Positions 1-8,900 of a stretch of 64,000 nucleotides of DNA are shown one piece after another (within the stretch, counting starts at the first letter, position 1; every line of letters begins with the position of its first letter). The notes beneath the pieces were generated by a model that saw only the letters and a program-made list of their open reading frames with translations, ran no database searches and had not been told where the DNA came from. Source of the DNA: Bathynomus jamesi (lineage: Eukaryota > Arthropoda > Malacostraca > Isopoda > Cirolanidae); NCBI GenBank assembly GCA_023014485.1, contig JAJOZX010017304.1, positions 1-64,000 of the forward strand, given 5' to 3'. A program made the position numbers and the translations under genes.

Positions 1-1061
1 GTTTTGTGATATCCAATGATTTTAGCATAAGGTTTGTATATATAGTATATATAGTGTGCATACATGCGTTTTTATTGACTGTTGTAGGTACAATCGAATT
101 ACGTAGTGGATGATGTATAGACCTGTGGTCAAATGTGTATTTGTGTGTATTAGGTACAAAGTGTGTATCTTATAATTTCGAGAGACAGATTAGCTGAGAG
201 GATTGTTAAATTAACTGAATAAATGCATGAGCGAGAATTTATATATAGTAAGCAATAATTATGATGTATTATAATGATGATGTTTGCATACGAGTTTTAA
301 TGCAAAAGTGACTGGAGGGAATATGTGTCAAAAGTAATAAAATTCAATTAGGATTATAGATTTTACATAATCAGTTACACTTATAAGGTAATTAAAAAAC
401 GAACTTAGAGGACCTTACAATTAATGAAAGTAAATCTAGCGGTATTAAAAATTAAATTTTGAAGATGGAATTAAATTCGACTAGTAACATTCCTAGCTAT
501 ATGAACTATATAACCATTAACATTGACCAGAAGTATCGGTACGATAATTGAATTAAAAAAAAATTAAGAATACAAATTAAAAATATAAATCAATTATGCA
601 TTTTAATGAGCTAAACATAATTTTATAATACTCTTAAAAATAAAAGTAAATCGAACCTTAGATGAGTTTCGGCCAAGAATAAAAAAGTTATTGAAATGGA
701 AGGAAAGCATTTCGAACAAACTTTCTTTTAATAATCTCAGGTAAATTTTACATTAAAAATTATTTTTATATAATAAAAAAAATATTAAAAAGGTTTAATA
801 ATTTTTGCATGTTAAGTAGAAAAATCATACTCTTTCGTTGAATGTTGATAGAATTTGAATTATTTGATATTTTGACATACAATTAATTAAATTCGACCAA
901 CACAATTACTCAGTATTCATTGAATAAAAAAAAATATAAAAAATATAAAAATTGAAAATAGAAATCAATTATAAACTATAATGAACTAAACATATACTGT
1001 AATATAAAAAAACACAACCTAAATTGAGGTTATGTTCCATCGTACCAAAGAGGAATTAACC

Positions 1062-1097
1062 ATGGTTGAACCATTTCTCTGGTTGACACAGTTCAAC
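1062..1097. repeat. Small palindrome cluster in the unit
   Basis: Two adjacent inverted repeats are visible. ATGGTT-G-AACCAT lies at 1062-1074. GTTGA-CACAGT-TCAAC lies at 1082-1097. A G-rich stretch, GGGGTTGGGGG, follows directly. The cluster recurs in all units, for example near 6719 in unit 2; unit 3 has lost one T in the first palindrome (12374-12378). No function is assigned. Confidence 0.7.
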
Positions 1098-1640
1098 TGG
1101 GGTTGGGGGTGTTAAAATAAAATAAAATAAAAAGACAAAGTTTGGAGTACTACATTCGGGGGAATTGAGTGACTAAGCGGGGGGTATAAGTCTGAAATTG
1201 ACAATACGTCTTTCGTGAGCACTTTGCTCTTTTAAAAAAAGATTGCTTGTCACACTACTTAGAACAAAAATTAAAAGAGTTCAACAAACGGAGGGACGGC
1301 ATGTTCCTCATATACATTACAATAATTACCAAAATCGTTACAACCTTTCTAAAAACGGTTTTGTTAAATAATAAAATACATAACTATATATTTATATACG
1401 CAACAATGGCATGAAAAGAAAAGACAAATCGGTCAATTTCCTTCTCACAAACAAGAAAAAAGGTTAAACTAAAGACGCAACCCGGTCAATTCAGGTTGAA
1501 TTAAATTCTCTTTTACAACACAAAAAAAGGTTGAATTAAATTCTTAGATTACATTTTCTTAAATTAAATTCTCTTAAATTACAAAGAAAAAGTTGAATTC
1601 AATTGACTGCATTGAAATGACTTGGGACTTAAACTCTAAC

Positions 1641-1740
1641 TTGGAATAAAACTCTCTGACTTGGAATAAAACTCTCTGACTTGGAATAAAACTCTCTGAC
1701 TTGGAATAAAACTCTCTGACTTGGAATAAAACTCTCTGAC
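1641..1740 (+). repeat. 20-bp tandem repeat, five copies
   Basis: The 20-mer TTGGAATAAAACTCTCTGAC is repeated five times with no mismatch in unit 1. Copy number across units 1 to 11 is 5, 3, 3, 3, 3, 3, 5, 5, 5, 5, 5. Units with the same number are neighbours, which is expected if units spread by local unequal exchange. Confidence 0.95.
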
Positions 1741-1777
1741 TTGAACTCTATCAAGTATTTCTATAAATCTCTGGGGC

Positions 1778-1799
1778 GGTTGTCCGTCTTGGCGCAACC
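1778..1799. repeat. GGTTG/CAACC inverted repeat, copy A
   Basis: A 22-bp element starts with GGTTG, ends with CAACC and has a 12-base centre (TCCGTCTTGGCG). It sits between two ACTTGA/TCAAGT dyads. A related copy with the same length and spacing lies at 2109-2130. Confidence 0.75.
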
Positions 1800-1872
1800 T
1801 TCTGACTTGACCTCTTATCAAGTATTCTGAAACTAACTTGAACTCTTATCAAGTAGTATCTTGAAACTGTAA

Positions 1873-2036
1873 CTTGAACGCTTGTCAAGTATCTTGAAAC
1901 TTAAACTGTCTAACTGGAACGCTTGTCAAGTATCTTGAAACTTAAACTGTCTAACTTGAACGCTTGTCAAGTATCTTGAAACTTAAACTGTCTAACTTGA
2001 ACGCTTGTCAAGTATCTTGAAACTTAAACTGTCTAA
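1873..2036 (+). repeat. 41-bp tandem repeat, four copies
   Basis: Copies start at 1873, 1914, 1955 and 1996. Each begins CTTGAACGCTTGTCAAG and ends ACTGTCTAA. The second copy carries the marker CTGGAAC in place of CTTGAAC. Copy number across units 1 to 11 is 4, 5, 5, 5, 5, 5, 4, 5, 4, 2, 5. Each copy contributes one ACTTGA/TCAAGT dyad. Confidence 0.95.
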
Positions 2037-2108
2037 CTTGAAATTAACTGAAAATGGAAAATGACTGCACTTGATCTCTATCAAGTGGAGACGATTAACC
2101 TCTGTTTT

Positions 2109-2130
2109 GGTTGACCCTCTTGGTGCAACC
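2109..2130. repeat. GGTTG/CAACC inverted repeat, copy B
   Basis: The same 22-bp architecture as the element at 1778-1799, with centre ACCCTCTTGGTG. It is again flanked by dyads, at 2069-2086 and 2136-2154. Confidence 0.75.
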
Positions 2131-2356
2131 GACTTACTTGAAATGCAATCAAGTATCTCTATAACTCTATAAACTCTCTGTAAACTCTCTCTCTTTCTTA
2201 ATTTTGCACGTCAATTCAATTCAATAATTTGAAAAAATTGCAAACAAAAATTTAAAAAATGTAAACAATATTTCACTCTTATGTACATAAAATAAAATTA
2301 TTCTATACTGAATATAACAGTGAAAATAACTCTGAAAATAACTCTTGAAATTAACT

Positions 2357-2416
2357 CTCTGTGACAATTAACTCTGTGACAATTAACTCTGTGACAATTA
2401 ACTCTGTGACAATTAA
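2357..2416 (+). repeat. 15-bp tandem repeat, four copies
   Basis: CTCTGTGACAATTAA is repeated at 2357, 2372, 2387 and 2402, followed by a diverged copy (CTCTGTGTTACATTTAA) at 2417. All units have four copies; some carry CTCTCTGTG spacing variants (17 bp). Confidence 0.9.
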
Positions 2417-2690
2417 CTCTGTGTTACATTTAACTTCTGTGAAAATTAGTTTCACTAAAAAAAAGTGTATCACTGGTGTCTGAAGTGTTCACTGTGTTTT
2501 GTGTTAATTCTGGCTCCATACAAATATTAACTGTTAATAATGCTGACTTTTCAAGTGTTTATAAATTTCTTTAAAAAAACAAACTCTGTACTTAACAAAA
2601 TTTTCTACTGGCAAAATCCTCAGAGACGTGTCCTGAAGACGTCTTGCTGGCTACTTCTTCTTGGATGAAAACTAGGCGTGGAGAACTTGG

Positions 2691-2752
2691 AGTCGTGACA
2701 CACCGGTTCAAGGGTGGATGTTACGAACAAAAAGTCGTGACACGCCGGTCAA
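2691..2752 (+). repeat. Direct repeat of AGTCGTGACAC(A/G)CCGGT
   Basis: Two near-identical copies of about 20 bp begin at 2691 and 2733, a 42-bp spacing. The segment is less AT-rich than its surroundings and is very constant between units. On the retroelement reading of the unit it lies in the leader just inside the primer-binding site. Confidence 0.7.
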
Positions 2753-2800
2753 ATGGTTTTATCCTGATGCAGGGTAATTTCTATCCTGGCCAAAGAGTGG

Positions 2801-2890
2801 CCTCTTCTTAAAATATTCTTCTTCTTAAAATATTCTTCTTCTTAAAATATTCTTCTTCTTAAAATTCTTCTTAAATATTCTTCTTAAAAT
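2801..2890 (+). repeat. CTTCTTCTTAAAATATT 17-bp repeat
   Basis: Four to six imperfect copies of CTTCTTCTTAAAATATT and shortened forms run up to the primer-binding-site-like boundary. Copy number and length vary between units, making this one of the main indel hot spots. Confidence 0.9.
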
Positions 2891-2900
2891 CTGTTAAGAT

Positions 2901-2930
2901 CCTGGTAAAGGGTCGCCAGTTTTGTTAACC
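2901..2930 (-). other. Retroelement-like PBS and LTR-end signature
   Basis: Read on the minus strand, a sequence ending GGGGTTAACA is followed by AAAC and then TGGCGACCCTTTACCAGG. That is the arrangement of an LTR end (CA), a short gap, and a primer-binding site starting TGG, complementary to the CCA end of a tRNA. The primer tRNA was not identified. The boundary recurs in units 1-10, with TG at 2923, 8584, 14224, 19870, 25527, 31172, 36809, 42486, 48141 and 58701. This is a candidate only; no coding retroelement domain is present in the unit. Confidence 0.45.
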
Positions 2931-3375
2931 CCTCCGTCTATGGCCCTGAGTCGGTTCGGAATCGACGGGGGTTCTAGTTGGGAGGCAGCAACGGATATTT
3001 CTTCTATAACATTCTAATTCTTTTCGGTCGCCTCTTGTTAAACTCTTGGCTACAGACTCGCCAGACTGTTATGCCAATATCTTCTATGGTGCTTGGGTTG
3101 TCTCTTTCTCTCGCTTTATGGGTCGACGATTATTAATTCTTCTCTTGCTATAATACTCTGATACTTTCTCTTGGTACTAAACTTATCGATTTTTCTTTTA
3201 TAACTTATCGACTTAACTGACTGAGTTCTTGAAGAGAACAAGGCTCGAAGGAAAAGATAAAAACTTCTTTTACTGTGGTTTACTTCTCAAAATATACAGG
3301 TAGTGCTCTGAATTTACAGGGGTAGAGGTTCGACCTCTTTCGACCATGGCTCAGGCCGGAATCTAAAAAAAACTA

Positions 3376-3413
3376 AGGAGGCAAGGGGCCTCTGCCCCCT
3401 CCTCGCAGCGAGG
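3376..3413. other. GC-rich double hairpin island
   Basis: In an AT-rich unit this stretch is strikingly GC-rich and self-complementary. GGGGC-CTCT-GCCCC is at 3385-3398. It is extended by AGGAG (3376-3380) pairing with CTCCT (3399-3403) across a GCAA bulge. CCTCGC-A-GCGAGG (3401-3413) follows and overlaps the first stem by three bases, so the two are partly alternative. It is unchanged in every complete unit inspected. Confidence 0.65.
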
Positions 3414-3431
3414 CTGCTAACAAGGGAGGCG

Positions 3432-3483
3432 TAATGAAGTGCCGTAATGAAGTACCGCAATGAAGTGACTTAATGAAGTGCCG
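3432..3483 (+). repeat. 13-bp tandem repeat, four copies
   Basis: Four imperfect copies of TAATGAAGTGCCG start at 3432, 3445, 3458 and 3471. They follow directly after the GC-rich hairpin island in every unit. Confidence 0.9.
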
Positions 3484-3884
3484 TAATTTTACAAATACAT
3501 GTATAATATAAACCTAAATGTTTGGGGGAAGACAGTTGAAGGTTAAGTTCCCCCCTTTTAAACACATGATCAGATGTTTGAAAAATTCCAAATAAAAATA
3601 ATAAAAATAAAAATAACAAAAACTAATTTGTATTTTTCGCCGTCTACATTTATAAAGGCGATATCATTTCGTAATAGTACACATAAGTACAAATTAAGTA
3701 CACGACTGAGTACGTATTAATTTTGGTTCATTACAATTAAGATTACAATTATGGATTACTTCACATTCGCTTATGATTGTCCATTACAGTTCTATTAAAG
3801 TACATTCTTACATTATAAATTAAATCATTACATTTAATTACAGTTTCATTGAAGTACATTACGTCGTTTACAATTCTTACAGTG

Positions 3885-3936
3885 TTTTTATATATTTATA
3901 TATGGTTATAATATATGGTTATTATATATGGTTATT
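3885..3936. repeat. TATATGGTTAT low-complexity AT repeat
   Basis: A run of TATATATTTATATATGG followed by three TATGGTTAT-type repeats. It is simple sequence with slight length variation between units. No promoter function is claimed although TATA-like strings are abundant. Confidence 0.7.
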
Positions 3937-4666
3937 AGTACAACACAAGTACATGAGCACATACGAGATAATTTATTTACGAAATAATATGTTATAATAT
4001 GTTATAAATTTGAAATCAGAGGGACAGGAGGTTTTCACGTTTTCAGATGTTTGATTTATGCTGATTTGCGAATTGCGTACACTTGCATAAGCGTTTATGA
4101 ATATCTTGCGAGGGGTGAACGCACTTGAAAACAAATAATAAAAAAACAATACGAGAACGTATTTGAGCGTTTTCGAACGAATGCCTAAAGTTTTGCATTT
4201 CACGAGCAAAAATGAATATTTAATAAAATTGACATACGATAATGGTCAAGATAAGATATGGACGTATGGGGGCGGGGGATATGGTCGAATAATAGTTATA
4301 TTTATACTACATAACATATAAATAATGACTTCTATAGAGTGTACAGTTTTTATTATGATGATAAAGAATTTTCATACATTGCATACTAGAGATATAATGA
4401 AGGGAAATTAATGACGGGAAAATGTGACGTATGGATGAATATGGTTGAATAATAATATTTATACTACAGAACACCACAACATTATTACTAAAGAATTTAC
4501 CATACATTGAATACGGAAGATGTCCAAATACTAAGAACGTGATTCAGTGTACAAAGTATGGGAAACGTAAAGAGAATAAAGTTATTTTATGACGTCCTAG
4601 TGTATAAGTCATTATTAGAAAAGATGAATTAGAAAAATACAGTAATGAATAAAGAAGTACAAATCG

Positions 4667-5018
4667 AAATTCTATCCAAAACTCGCTTAGGCGATTTTGG
4701 TTTCTTATGTAAAAATGAACATTCAAACATAAAAACTATACGAACATAAGTACTGCATGAAGACAATGAATCCATATAATGATGGTGTAGGAATTGTTCA
4801 TTGTTCAATTTTTACAGTGCTCCCCCTTTTTTTTTTTAAATAAAAATTCTATCCAAAACTCGCTTAGGCGATTTTGGTTTCTTATGTAAAAATGAACATT
4901 CAAACATAAAAACTATACGAACATAAGTACTGCATGAAGACAATGAATCCATATAATGATGGTGTAGGAATTGTTCATTGTTCAATTTTTACAGTGCTCC
5001 CCCTTTTTTTTTTAAATA
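4667..5018 (+). repeat. 177-bp tandem duplication
   Basis: Two copies of a 177-bp segment start at 4667 and 4844 (AAATTCTATCCAAAACTCGC) and are almost identical. Each ends with TTTTTACAGTGCTCCCCC followed by a run of T. Read on the minus strand, each copy presents A-run, GGGGGAGCAC, then TGTAAAAATTG. That resembles a polypurine tract next to an LTR start. The duplication is fixed in every complete unit, so it predates array amplification. Confidence 0.9.
4817..4840 (-). other. Polypurine-tract-like sequence, first copy
   Basis: On the minus strand an A-run is followed by GGGGGAGCAC and then TGTAAAAATTG. TG would be the LTR start and the purines its priming tract. The second copy is at about 4994-5014. 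It has the same orientation as the primer-binding-site-like boundary at 2901-2930. Confidence 0.4.
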
Positions 5019-5422
5019 ATATTAAACCATAATATAATACAATTGAGAAAATAACATCGTAACTAATTCAAGTTAGATGACGAATTTTTCTTTTTACAAT
5101 ACAAATTTTATACAGAACGAGTTCGGGTGGTTGAGTACAATGCAGAGTATCAAATCTTTAAAATGACACTTGCTTACAAAATATATAAAAAAAATCAAAG
5201 ATTAATACTTTAATTTATGCCAACAGAATAATAGGATTAATACATTAATTTAGACAAACAATTAAGTTAGACAAAGAATGATATTGTAAAATTTTTTAGC
5301 AAAATTTTATTTTTTTCTGTGGGGAAAATTACATTCATAATGAATAGGTAAAAGGGAAAAATATAAATTTTAAAGTTCATGGATTTTTCAAGGCTTCCAT
5401 GATAGTACAATTGATAAACTAA

Positions 5423-5922
5423 TTTTTATTGACTATTGCAGGTAAAAATAGAATTACGTAATGGATGATGTATAGACCTGTGGTCTAGTGTGTATTTTTG
5501 TGTACTAGGTACAAAGTGTGTATCTTACAATTTCGAGGGACAGATTAGTTGAGAGGATTGTTCAATTAACTGAATAAATGCATGAGCAAGATATATTAGA
5601 AAGCAAAAATGATTAAGACTAAATAGCATAGTTTGCACTTACACGTAATGAAATAGTTTTGTGATATCCAATGATTTTAGCATAAGGTTTGTATATATAG
5701 TATATATAGTGTGCATACATGCGTTTTTATTGACTGTTGTAGGTACAATCGAATTACGTAGTGGATGATGTATAGACCTGTGGTCAAATGTGTATTTGTG
5801 TGTATTAGGTACAAAGTGTGTATCTTATAATTTCGAGAGACAGATTAGCTGAGAGGATTGTTAAATTAACTGAATAAATGCATGAGCGAGAATTTATATA
5901 TAGTAAGCAATAATTATGATGT
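5423..5922 (+). repeat. Diverged duplication across the unit junction
   Basis: Two related segments of about 200 bp start at 5423 and 5724 (TTTTTATTGACT). They share GGATGATGTATAGACCTGTGG, interrupted versions of GTACAAAGTGTGTATCTTA, and GAGAGGATTGTT. They differ by many substitutions, unlike the 177-bp duplication, so this is an older event. It recurs at each unit junction. Confidence 0.85.
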
Positions 5923-8900
5923 ATTATAATGATGATGTTTGCATACGAGTTTTAATGCAAAAGTGACTGGAGGGAATATGTGTCAAAAGTAATAAAATTC
6001 AATTAGGATTATAGATTTTACATAATCAGTTACACTTATAAGGTAATTAAAAAACGAACTTAGAGGACCTTACAATTAATGAAAGTAAATCTAGCGGTAT
6101 TAAAAATTAAATTTTGAAGATGGAATTAAATTCGACTAGTAACATTCCTAGCTATATATGAACTATATAACCATTAACATTGACCAGAAGTATCGGTACG
6201 ATAATTGAATTAAAAAAAAAATTAAGAATACAAATTAAAAATATAAATCAATTATGCATTTTAATGAGCTAAACATAATTTTATAATACTCTTAAAAATA
6301 AAAGTAAATCGAACCTTAGATGAGTTTCGGCCAAGAATAAAAAAGTTATTGAAATGGAAGGAAAGCATTTCGAACAAACTTTTCTTTTAATAATCTCAGG
6401 TAAATTTTACATTAAAAATTATTTTTATATAATAAAAAAAATATTAAAAAGGTTTAATAATTTTTGCATGTTAAGTAGAAAAATCATACTCTTTCGTTGA
6501 ATGTTGATAGAATTTGAATTATTTGATATTTTGACATACAATTAATTAAATTCGACCAACACAATTACTCAGTATTCATTGATAAAAAAAATATAAAAAA
6601 TATAAAAATTGAAAATAGAAATCAATTATAAACTATAATGAACTAAACATATACTGTAATATAAAAAAACACAACCTAAATTGAGGTTATGTTCCATCGT
6701 ACCAAAGAGGAATTAACCATGGTTGAACCATTTCTCTGGTTGACACAGTTCAACTGGGGTTGGGGGTGTTAAAATAAAATAAAATAAAAAGACAAAGTTT
6801 GGAGTACTACATTCGGGGGAATTGAGTGACTAAGCGGGGGGTATAAGTCTGAAATTGACAATACGTCTTTCGTGAGCACTTTGCTCTTTTAAAAAAAGAT
6901 TGCTTGTCACACTACTTAGAGAAAAAAATTAAAAGAGTTCAACAAACGGAGGGACGGCATGTTCCTCATATACATTACAATAATTACCAAAATCGTTACA
7001 ACCTTTCTAAAAACGGTTTTGTTAAATAATAAAATACATAACTATATATTTATATACGCAACAATGGCATGAAAAGAAAAGACAAATCGGTCAATTTCCT
7101 TCTCACAAACAAGAAAAAAGGTTAAACTAAAGACGCAACCCGGTCAATTCAGGTTGAATTAAATTCTCTTTTACAACACAAAAAAAGGTTGAATTAAATT
7201 CTTAGATTACATTTTCTTAAATTAAATTCTCTTAAATTACAAAGAAAAAGTTGAATTCAATTGACTGCATTGAAATGACTTGGGACTTAAACTCTAACTT
7301 GGAATAAAACTCTCTGACTTGGAATAAAAACTCTCTGACTTGGAATAAAACTCTCTGACTTGAACTCTATCAAGTATTTCTATAAATCTCTGGGGCGGTT
7401 GTCAGTCTTGGCGCAACCTTCTGACTTGACCTCTTATCAAGTATTCTGAAACTAACGAACTCTTATCAAGTAGTATCTTGAAACTGTAACTTGAACGCTT
7501 GTCAAGTATCTTGAAACTTAAACTGTCTAACTTGAACGCTTGTCAAGTATCTTGAAACTTAAACTGTCTAACTGGAACGCTTGTCAAGTATCTTGAAACT
7601 TAAACTGTCTAACTTGAACGCTTGTCAAGTATCTTGAAACTTAAACTGTCTAACTTGAACGCTTGTCAAGTATCTTGAAACTTAAACTGTCTAACTTGAA
7701 ATTAACTGAAAATGAAAATGACTGCACTTGATCTCTATCAAGTGGAGACGATTAACCTCTGTTTTGGTTGACCCTCTTGGTGCAACCGACTTACTTGAAA
7801 TGCAATCAAGTATCTCTATAACTCTATAAACTCTCTGTAAACTCTCTCTCTTTCTTAATTTTGCACGTCAATTCAATTCAATAATTTGAAAAAATTGCAA
7901 ACAAAAATTTAAAAAATGTAAACAATATTTCACTCTTATGTACATAAAATAAAATTATTCTATACTGAATATAACAGTGAAAATAACTCTGAAAATAACT
8001 CTTGAAATTAACTCTCTGTGACAATTAACTCTCTGTGACAATTAACTCTGTGACAATTAACTCTGTGACAATTAACTCTGTGTTACATTTAACTTCTGTG
8101 AAAATTAGTTTCACTAAAAAAAAGTGTATCACTGGTGTCTGAAGTGTTCACTGTGTTTTGTGTTAATTCTGGCTCCATACTAAATATTAACTGTTAATAA
8201 TGCTGACTTTTCAAGTGTTTATAAATTTCTTTAAAAAAACAAACTCTGTACTTAACAAAATTTTCTACTGGCAAAATCCTCAGAGACGTGTCCTGAAGAC
8301 GTCTTGCTGGCTACTTCTTCTTGGATGAAAACTAGGCGTGGAGAACTTGGAGTCGTGACACACCGGTTCAAGGGTGGATGTTACGAACAAAAAGTCGTGA
8401 CACGCCGGTCAAATGGTTTTATCCTGATGCAGGGTAATTTCTATCCTGGCCAAAGAGTGGCCTCTTCTTAAAATATTCTTCTTCTTAAAATTCTTCTTCT
8501 TAAAATATTCTTCTTCTTAAAATATTCTTCTTAAAATATTCTTCTTAAAATCTGTTAAGATCCTGGTAAAGGGTCGCCAGTTTTGTTAACCCCTCCGTCT
8601 ATGGCCCTGAGTCGGTTCGGAATCGACGGGGGTTCTAGTTGGGAGGCAGCAACGGATATTTCTTCTATAACATTCTAATTCTTTTCGGTCGCCTCTTGTT
8701 AAACTCTTGGCTACAGACTCGCCAGACTGTTATGCCAATATCTTCTATGGTGCTTGGGTTGTCTCTTTCTCTCGCTTTATGGGTCGACGATTATTAATTC
8801 TTCTCTTGCTATAATACTCTGATACTTTCTCTTGGTACTAAACTTATCGATTTTTCTTTTATAACTTATCGACTTAACTGACTGAGTTCTTGAAGAGAAC

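Larger units (their letters stand above)
1739..2154. repeat. Cluster of ACTTGA/TCAAGT dyads
   Basis: Nine inverted repeats share six-base arms ACTTGA and TCAAGT but differ in their 6-7 base centres. They lie at 1739-1756, 1805-1823, 1836-1854, 1872-1890, 1913-1931 (left arm degraded to ACTGGA), 1954-1972, 1995-2013, 2069-2086 and 2136-2154. Centres include ACTCTA, CCTCTTA, ACTCTTA, ACGCTTG, TCTCTA and AATGCAA. The 2069 copy has seven-base arms (CACTTGA and TCAAGTG). Arms conserved across different centres look like paired binding sites or RNA hairpins. Neither role can be shown from sequence alone. Confidence 0.85.
1..5655 (+). repeat. Macrosatellite unit 1 (5655 bp)
   Basis: This is the first copy of the tandem unit; the window opens inside the array, so the phase is arbitrary. 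It carries five copies of a 20-bp repeat (1641-1740) and four copies of a 41-bp repeat (1873-2036). It differs from most other units by having one TA fewer near 500 (CTAGCTATATGAAC rather than CTAGCTATATATGAAC). No plausible protein-coding gene is visible. The longest open frames are about 60-80 codons and recur only because the units are homogenised. The retroelement-like boundary (TGTTAACC) is at 2923. Confidence 0.95.

Noticed and set aside
841..900. Possible CENP-B box-like sites (TTCG-containing motifs) in the unit
   Set aside because: No stretch inspected fits TTCGNNNNANNCGGG; the resemblance is limited to TTCG.
1636..1821. Open frames encoding repeated SKSESFIPSQRV-type peptides
   Set aside because: This is only the translation of the 20-bp tandem repeat (three frames cycle because 20 is not a multiple of 3); copy number varies freely.
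1873..2036. CRISPR-like array because of regularly spaced short repeats
   Set aside because: The 41-bp units are near-identical throughout with no unique spacers, and the context is eukaryotic.
3330..3365. Possible RNA polymerase III boxes (GGTTCGACCTC and TGGCTCAGG)
   Set aside because: The order is wrong on the plus strand (B-like before A-like) and no tRNA cloverleaf could be drawn; the first is part of a small AGAGGT-TCG-ACCTCT hairpin.
4307..4507. A 66-codon minus-strand open frame (MYGKFFSNN...) and a 60-codon one (4544-4726) recurring in nearly every unit
   Set aside because: They recur because the units are copies. They are AT-biased, lack recognisable domains, and overlap indel-prone sequence. 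The second also overlaps the 177-bp duplication. Nothing suggests selection on the protein.
5435..5445. 3' splice-site-like sequence (TTTTTATTGACTATTGCAGGTA)-type context in the junction duplication
   Set aside because: CAG after a T-rich tract is expected by chance in AT-rich DNA, and no exon or coding frame adjoins it.
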